A DNA stretch of 47,858 bases from positions 1 through 47,858 of the forward strand of contig CASEXH010000031.1 in the NCBI GenBank assembly GCA_949291945.1. The letters run 5' to 3'. This DNA comes from an uncultured Bacillota bacterium (lineage in GTDB: Bacteria > Bacillota > Clostridia > Lachnospirales > Lachnospiraceae). Below are positions 43,856-47,858 of the stretch, piece after piece. Positions within the stretch are counted from its first letter, which is position 1. Every line of letters begins with the position of its first letter. A program made the translations under genes and the position numbers. The notes beneath the pieces were generated by a model that was not told where the DNA came from, searched no databases, and worked only from the letters and a program-made list of their open reading frames with translations.

Positions 43856-44284
43856 ATGAGGGCGGCAGGAAAATTGAAGAGATATGGTGCAGGAATTCTG
43901 CTTTTTTTGGTCCTTTGCTGCCTCCTGGGAGGCTGCAGTATCGAGAAGGTCCGGGCAGGGGACGGAGTAAAACCGGAGTACACAGTGATGAAGGAGGAAG
44001 ACTATCCGGAAAAGGTAAAAGAACTGATCAGTGAAAACAGGGAAGAGGAGTTTCAGATGACGTATCAGGACCAGGGATATCTTTATCTGCTGAAGGGATA
44101 CGGAAAACAGGAAACCGGCGGCTACAGTATTCAGATTGAAGATCTGTCTTTGTGGGAAAATGCCATTCATCTCAAGACCGTACTGATGGGACCTGAGAAC
44201 CAGGAAGAACTGACAGACGAGCCTTCCTACCCCTGTCTGGTGGTAAAGATGAAGTATCGGGAAGAGCCGGTGATTTTTGAATAG
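43856..44284 (+). CDS. PrcB-like lipoprotein
   Basis: This 142-residue exported protein has a signal peptide and lipobox (about 13-27, LLFLVLCCLLGGC; Cys27 would carry the lipid). The mature part has a short GYGKQETGGYSIQIEDL stretch (about 81-97) that recalls the PrcB C-terminal domain, a small extracytoplasmic fold. Function is unknown. It precedes sipL by 15 bp on the same strand, so the pair may be expressed together. A role at the forespore or mother-cell membrane is speculation. The start has only a weak AAGG site. Confidence 0.72.
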   Translation: MRAAGKLKRYGAGILLFLVLCCLLGGCSIEKVRAGDGVKPEYTVMKEEDYPEKVKELISENREEEFQMTYQDQGYLYLLKGYGKQETGGYSIQIEDLSLWENAIHLKTVLMGPENQEELTDEPSYPCLVVKMKYREEPVIFE

Positions 44285-44299
44285 AAAAGGGGTAATTGT

Positions 44300-45859
44300 G
44301 TGGAACTGATAACGAAAAAAATGCATATGCTGGAGAGAAAATGTCAGGCAGTGAGCCAGATTACTTTTGATGAGGATATGAATGTACCGGATATAAAGCC
44401 GGATATGGGACGGATGATCCAGAAAAAAGGAAATATCCAGATCGAAGATATTCAGATTACAGAGGGAAAGGCGTATATTACAGGAGCTTTACAGGTATTT
44501 CTTCTCTACGTCAGTGACTGCGAAGAGAGGAATATTGAAAGCCTGATGGGAAATCTTCCCCTGGGGGAAAATCTCAATCTGGAAGGGCTGGAAAATGGGG
44601 ATAAGGTTCAGTTAAAGTGGGAGATCGAGGACCTTACGGTACATTTTATTAATTCCAGAAAACTGAATATTAAAGCCCTGGTGACTTTTACCGCCTACGC
44701 AGAAGAGGTAAAAGAAACGGAACTGCCCATCGGAGTGGAAGACCCGGATATTTCACAGAAAAAAGAAGAGCTTTCTGTCATGGGAACAGCCATACATAAA
44801 AAAGATACTATGCGGGTAAAGGAGGATATCAGTCTGGCCTCTAATAAACCGGATATTTATCAGCTTCTGTGGAATACTGTGGAGATCCGGGGACTGGATA
44901 TCCGAACGGAACAGGATAAGGTAGCGGTAAAGGGAGAACTTTTTGTCTTTATCCTGTACCGGGGAAATGACGATAATAATTCCCTTCAGTGGCTGGAGCA
45001 TTCTCTGCCTTTCTACCAGGAACTGGAATGCCCCGGATGCAGCACAGATATGATCCCAAATGTGGAAGTTTCTATGGCCCAAAATGATCTGAAGGTAAAG
45101 CAGGACGAAGACGGGGAAGAGCGAATGATCGGAGTAGATGTAGTCCTGGAGTTGGAAATGAACATCTATGAGGAAGAAGAAATTTCCCTTCTTCTGGACG
45201 TCTATACTCCTGCCAGAGACTGTCAGGCACTTCGGGAGGAAAAAAGACTGGAAAGTCTGCTGGTGAAAAATTTTTCTAAGTGCAAGGTCAGCGACCGGGT
45301 AAAGACAGAGAACAGCCAGGGAAAGATCCTTCAGATATGCCACAGCGATGGGAATGTAAAGATTGATGAAACCAGCATTACGGACAGGGGAATACTGGTA
45401 GAGGGAATTGTCCAGGTACGGATCCTGTATATTATCAGTGATGATGAGATGCCCTTCTATTCTATGGAAACCATGATTCCCTTCTCCCATCTTATTGAGG
45501 CCCCGGGCATATTCCAGGACTGTACCTACCATCTGCGCACAGACCTGGAACAGCTTTCTACCACAATGATAGACAGTGATGAGATCGAGGTGAAGATCAT
45601 CATTAATCTCAATGCCCTGGTACTGAAAGGCACGAAAATAGGGATTATACGGGGGATTGAGGAGAAGGAGCTGGACCGGGAAAAATTAAGCAGTATGCCG
45701 GGGATCGTAGGCTACCAGGTACAGCCGGGAGATACACTCTGGGATATTGCAAAGAAGTTTTATACCACCATAGAGACCATTGTTCAGCTGAACCATCTGG
45801 AGGACCGGGAAATCAGACCCTATGATACACTGATTCTTATGAAAAAGGTGGAAGGTTGA
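44300..45859 (+). CDS. sipL: SipL-type spore morphogenetic protein (SPOCS repeats, LysM)
   Basis: This 519-residue protein starts at GTG behind AAAAGGGG. Three related segments, each with a conserved VFxLY/VRILY strand motif (about 45-75, 195-225 and 350-380), match SPOCS/DUF3794 repeats, and a C-terminal LysM is at about 470-516 (YQVQPGDTLWDIAKKFY as its start). In Clostridioides difficile SipL has this layout and size and binds SpoIVA to attach the spore coat. The same role, in the mother cell during sporulation, is inferred here. A sporulation promoter was not identified. Confidence 0.88.
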   Translation: MELITKKMHMLERKCQAVSQITFDEDMNVPDIKPDMGRMIQKKGNIQIEDIQITEGKAYITGALQVFLLYVSDCEERNIESLMGNLPLGENLNLEGLENGDKVQLKWEIEDLTVHFINSRKLNIKALVTFTAYAEEVKETELPIGVEDPDISQKKEELSVMGTAIHKKDTMRVKEDISLASNKPDIYQLLWNTVEIRGLDIRTEQDKVAVKGELFVFILYRGNDDNNSLQWLEHSLPFYQELECPGCSTDMIPNVEVSMAQNDLKVKQDEDGEERMIGVDVVLELEMNIYEEEEISLLLDVYTPARDCQALREEKRLESLLVKNFSKCKVSDRVKTENSQGKILQICHSDGNVKIDETSITDRGILVEGIVQVRILYIISDDEMPFYSMETMIPFSHLIEAPGIFQDCTYHLRTDLEQLSTTMIDSDEIEVKIIINLNALVLKGTKIGIIRGIEEKELDREKLSSMPGIVGYQVQPGDTLWDIAKKFYTTIETIVQLNHLEDREIRPYDTLILMKKVEG

Positions 45860-45897
45860 CTAAAAAAGCTGAAACACACAGATAAGAAGAACATAAG

Positions 45898-45958
45898 GAG
45901 AGTATTCTGTGAGAAGCCGGGAGGAAAACCCCGGATTTCCCAGGATACTCTCTTTTTT
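45898..45958 (+). terminator. Rho-independent terminator of sipL
   Basis: A 12-bp outer stem (GAGAGTATTCTG/CAGGATACTCTC) encloses an inner CCGGG/CCCGG hairpin and is followed by TTTTTTG. Confidence 0.85.
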
Positions 45959-45964
45959 GCTGCC

Positions 45965-46050
45965 TTTATTCCTGCGATCAGCGAGCCAAGCGGACATGCT
46001 TTAATCGCAGCAAGTTTGATGCCCCGTTTGGTCCCATCTGGGTATTTGAC
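45965..46050. repeat. Family B repeat, copy B3
   Basis: TTTATTCCTGCGATCAGCG followed by AGCCAAGCGGACATGCT (45965-46000) matches B2. It is flanked by a CTGCGAT/ATCGCAG pair (45972-45978, 46004-46010), then GGTATTTGAC. As with B1 it begins directly behind a terminator T-run. Confidence 0.65.
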
Positions 46051-46071
46051 TTTTAGGTGTAAGATTCCCTG

Positions 46072-46100
46072 TTGAAAAATGCCTTTATTTCCGCTAGAAT
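46072..46100 (+). promoter_or_regulatory. Promoter of ispE
   Basis: TTGAAA at 46072-46077 and TAGAAT at 46095-46100 are separated by 17 bp, about 50 bp upstream of the ispE start. Confidence 0.65.
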
Positions 46101-46152
46101 GGAATGTATTAGAAAGGATACAATATACAGGAGATAAGAGGGAGGAACTATC

Positions 46153-47025
46153 ATGAGATTAAGAGCGCTGGCCAAGATTAATCTGGGATTGGATGTTTTG
46201 GGAAAGAGAGAAGACGGATATCATGAGCTGCGGATGATCATGCAGACCATTAATATGTATGACCAGCTGGAAATAGAAATCTGCCAGGACCCGGGAATCC
46301 ATATTTCAACCAATCTTCCTTTTATTCCAACAAATGAAAATAACCTGGTATATAAAGCTGCAAAGCTTCTGATGGATGAATTCCAGATTTCCCAGGGAAT
46401 CACCGTGGAGCTGCAGAAATTTATTCCAGTTGCTGCTGGCATGGCAGGGGGAAGTTCTGATGCGGCTGCCACAATGATCGGAGTTAATCGTCTTTTTGAC
46501 CTGGGTCTTTCTGTAAAGGAACTGATGGAAAGAGGAGTAAAGGTGGGAGCGGATGTTCCCTACTGCCTCCTGCGGGGAACTGCTCTTGCTGAAGGAATTG
46601 GCGATAAACTCCGTTCTCTTCCCGCATGTCCCGGCTGTTATGTGCTGATCGGCAAGCCGGGGATCAGCGTTTCCACAAAATTTGTCTATGAAAATCTTCA
46701 TGCGGATGAGCTGGAAGAGCACCCTAATATTGACGGCATACTGGAGGCCATTCAGTGGCATAACCTGTATAAGATTGCTGATCTGATGGGAAATGTGCTG
46801 GAGACAGTGACCATTCCAAAATATCCGGTGATTCAGGAGATCAAAGACCATATGAAAGACCACGGAGCTTTGAACGCCCTTATGAGCGGCAGCGGTCCTA
46901 CGGTATTCGGGCTTTTTGATGATAAGCATACGGCCCAGCAGGCCTGTGAGGCCCTTCGTGCCAGCCATCTGGCAAAGACGGTTTTCTTGACTACAGTTTT
47001 TAACAACGGAGGAAGGAGGAAATAA
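46153..47025 (+). CDS. ispE: 4-diphosphocytidyl-2-C-methyl-D-erythritol kinase
   Basis: This GHMP kinase catalyses the ATP-dependent phosphorylation step of the methylerythritol phosphate route to isoprenoids. It has 290 residues. Signatures are AKINLGLDVLGKREDGYHEL at the N-terminus, PVAAGMAGGSSDAAA (ATP loop, about 95-109), GADVPYCL and the C-terminal MSGSGPTVFGLF. GGAGG precedes the start. It is followed 2 bp later by a GntR-type regulator gene, and I recall that this pair is conserved in related genomes. Confidence 0.95.
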   Translation: MRLRALAKINLGLDVLGKREDGYHELRMIMQTINMYDQLEIEICQDPGIHISTNLPFIPTNENNLVYKAAKLLMDEFQISQGITVELQKFIPVAAGMAGGSSDAAATMIGVNRLFDLGLSVKELMERGVKVGADVPYCLLRGTALAEGIGDKLRSLPACPGCYVLIGKPGISVSTKFVYENLHADELEEHPNIDGILEAIQWHNLYKIADLMGNVLETVTIPKYPVIQEIKDHMKDHGALNALMSGSGPTVFGLFDDKHTAQQACEALRASHLAKTVFLTTVFNNGGRRK

Positions 47026-47027
47026 AC

Positions 47028-47699
47028 ATGGAGCTGGAAATGCATATGGATGAATATCTGCCCTTAAGGGATGTGGTGTTCAACACCCTTAGGGCGGCGA
47101 TTTTAAAAGGGGAACTGAAACCGGGAGAGCGGCTGATGGAAATTGCCCTGGCAGACAAGCTGGGAGTAAGCAGGACTCCTATCAGAGAGGCAATCCGAAA
47201 GCTGGAGCTGGAAGGTCTGGTGGTCATGGCTCCCAGAAAAGGAGCCAAGGTGGCCTCTATCACAGAGAGAGACCTGAATGATGTGCTTGAAGTGCGAAAG
47301 GGCATGGAAGTACTGGCGGTTTCCCTGGCCTGCCAGCGGATCACCAAGGAAGAACTGGATAAGCTGGACGAGATAGAAGGAAAGTTTCAGGGCCAGATCG
47401 AGGCAGGAAATCTGACAGAACTGGCAGAACTGGATGTGGAATTTCATGAGACCATCTATAAGGCCACAAACAATCAGAGGCTGGTACAGCTTTTGAACAA
47501 TCTCCGGGAGCAGATGTACCGCTACCGGGTAGAGTATCTGAAAGACATTGCAGTCCGCCGGACCCTGGCAGACGAACACCGTTCCATCTGCGAGGCCCTC
47601 CGGGCAGGAGACGAGACAAAGGCGCTGGATTATATACGGGTCCATATCGATAACCAGCAAAAAGCCATCATCCGGGGCCTGAACCAGGACAACGAATAA
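47028..47699 (+). CDS. GntR-family regulator, FadR/FCD subgroup
   Basis: This 223-residue transcription factor has an N-terminal winged HTH (about 10-75; LADKLGVSRTPIREAIRKLE is the helix-turn-helix core) and an all-helical FCD effector domain (about 85-215) with the metal/ligand-binding pattern D-x3-H (DVEFHETI) and later His residues (DEHRSI, YIRVHI). The effector is not known. GGAGG overlaps the end of ispE, and only 2 bp separate the two genes, so they share a transcript. Confidence 0.92.
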   Translation: MELEMHMDEYLPLRDVVFNTLRAAILKGELKPGERLMEIALADKLGVSRTPIREAIRKLELEGLVVMAPRKGAKVASITERDLNDVLEVRKGMEVLAVSLACQRITKEELDKLDEIEGKFQGQIEAGNLTELAELDVEFHETIYKATNNQRLVQLLNNLREQMYRYRVEYLKDIAVRRTLADEHRSICEALRAGDETKALDYIRVHIDNQQKAIIRGLNQDNE

Positions 47700-47724
47700 A
47701 AAAACAGAAAAGCCACATACTAAA

Positions 47725-47755
47725 AGAGCGCACCAATACCGGCAGCGCTCTTTTT
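47725..47755 (+). terminator. Rho-independent terminator of the ispE operon
   Basis: A 7-bp stem AGAGCGC/GCGCTCT with a 13-nt loop is followed by TTTTT. Confidence 0.75.
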
Positions 47756-47756
47756 G

Positions 47757-47855
47757 TGCGATAAGCCCGGCAAGCAGCCGCCGTGCTTGCACGAGCGGAT
47801 ATTTGCCGGGCAACGGACAGCGAGCAGCGAAGCAGCGAGCTGTGCGGATATCGCA
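47757..47855. repeat. Nested inverted repeat at the window end (B-like)
   Basis: An outer TGCGATA/TATCGCA pair (47757-47763, 47849-47855) encloses CCCGGCAA/TTGCCGGG (about 47767-47774, 47804-47811) and a run of AGCGAGC-type short motifs. It resembles the placement and word content (GCAAGCA, GAGC) of family B but is not a close copy. It may continue beyond the window. Confidence 0.5.
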
Positions 47856-47858
47856 GCA

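Noticed and set aside
43706..44326. N-terminal extension of the plsC frame
   Set aside because: It crosses the plsC promoter and palindrome and the divergent lipoprotein gene; homology-like sequence begins only at 43705.
1..47858. CRISPR array, tRNA or rRNA genes, transposase, prophage
   Set aside because: No regular spacer pattern, no cloverleaf or rRNA sequence and no transposase or phage protein was recognised on either strand.

Overview
The window reads as ordinary chromosome from a Gram-positive, low-to-mid GC, spore-forming anaerobe of the Lachnospiraceae (Clostridia). A Blautia-, Dorea- or Mediterraneibacter-like genome is my best guess, but genus cannot be fixed from this sequence. 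The lineage call rests on a SipL-type spore protein (SPOCS repeats plus LysM), SpoVG, the GlgC/GlgD pair, a long Prs, a DnaI/DnaD-type helicase-loading pair, subgroup Ic aspartate aminotransferase, an L,D-transpeptidase and strong AGGAGG ribosome sites. There is no rRNA, tRNA, CRISPR array, transposase, prophage or recognisable defence island.

Layout: galactose use (galK, GH36 alpha-galactosidase, 0.1-4.3 kb); a small conserved protein, a methyltransferase, a large exported protein and asnS (4.5-10.2 kb); a two-gene SbcD/SbcC-like module (10.2-12.8 kb); a minus-strand block with a small membrane protein, prs, a DnaI-like loader, a DnaD-like protein and murC (12.9-18.1 kb); glgC-glgD-spoVG on the plus strand (18.5-21.4 kb); an rRNA m5C methyltransferase and a small unknown protein on the minus strand (21.5-23.4 kb); a CmpB-type membrane protein, a Nudix hydrolase and a cysteine hydrolase (23.8-26.1 kb); a minus-strand run with a histidine kinase/response regulator, aroC, DUF1294, asparaginase and an rRNA-type methyltransferase (26.3-32.8 kb); a Ca2+ P-type ATPase and an aminotransferase (33.1-37.1 kb); a cell-wall operon of L,D-transpeptidase, ddl and murF (37.2-41.1 kb); a LysR regulator divergent from a YczE-like membrane protein (41.1-42.8 kb); plsC (43.0-43.7 kb); a PrcB-like lipoprotein with sipL (43.9-45.9 kb); and ispE with a GntR/FCD regulator (46.2-47.7 kb).

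The genes are mostly housekeeping; the unusual material lies between them. (1) Two dense DnaA-box clusters (about 1.64-1.73 kb and 16.56-16.75 kb) lie far from any dnaA gene, the second just upstream of the dnaD-dnaI-prs operon. (2) A family of roughly 140-bp imperfect palindromes (family A) occurs at 4.29, 18.17, 26.11 and 42.81 kb, with a minimal derivative at 12.77 kb and an end fragment at 33.01 kb. A second short repeat (family B) occurs at 21.44, 42.85 and 45.97 kb, and in one copy it sits inside an A element. (3) A roughly 200-nt leader with five predicted hairpins separates glgD from spoVG. (4) Clean palindromic operator candidates precede plsC and sit between the LysR gene and its divergent neighbour. 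No computation was run: all folds, motif matches and family names come from reading the sequence.
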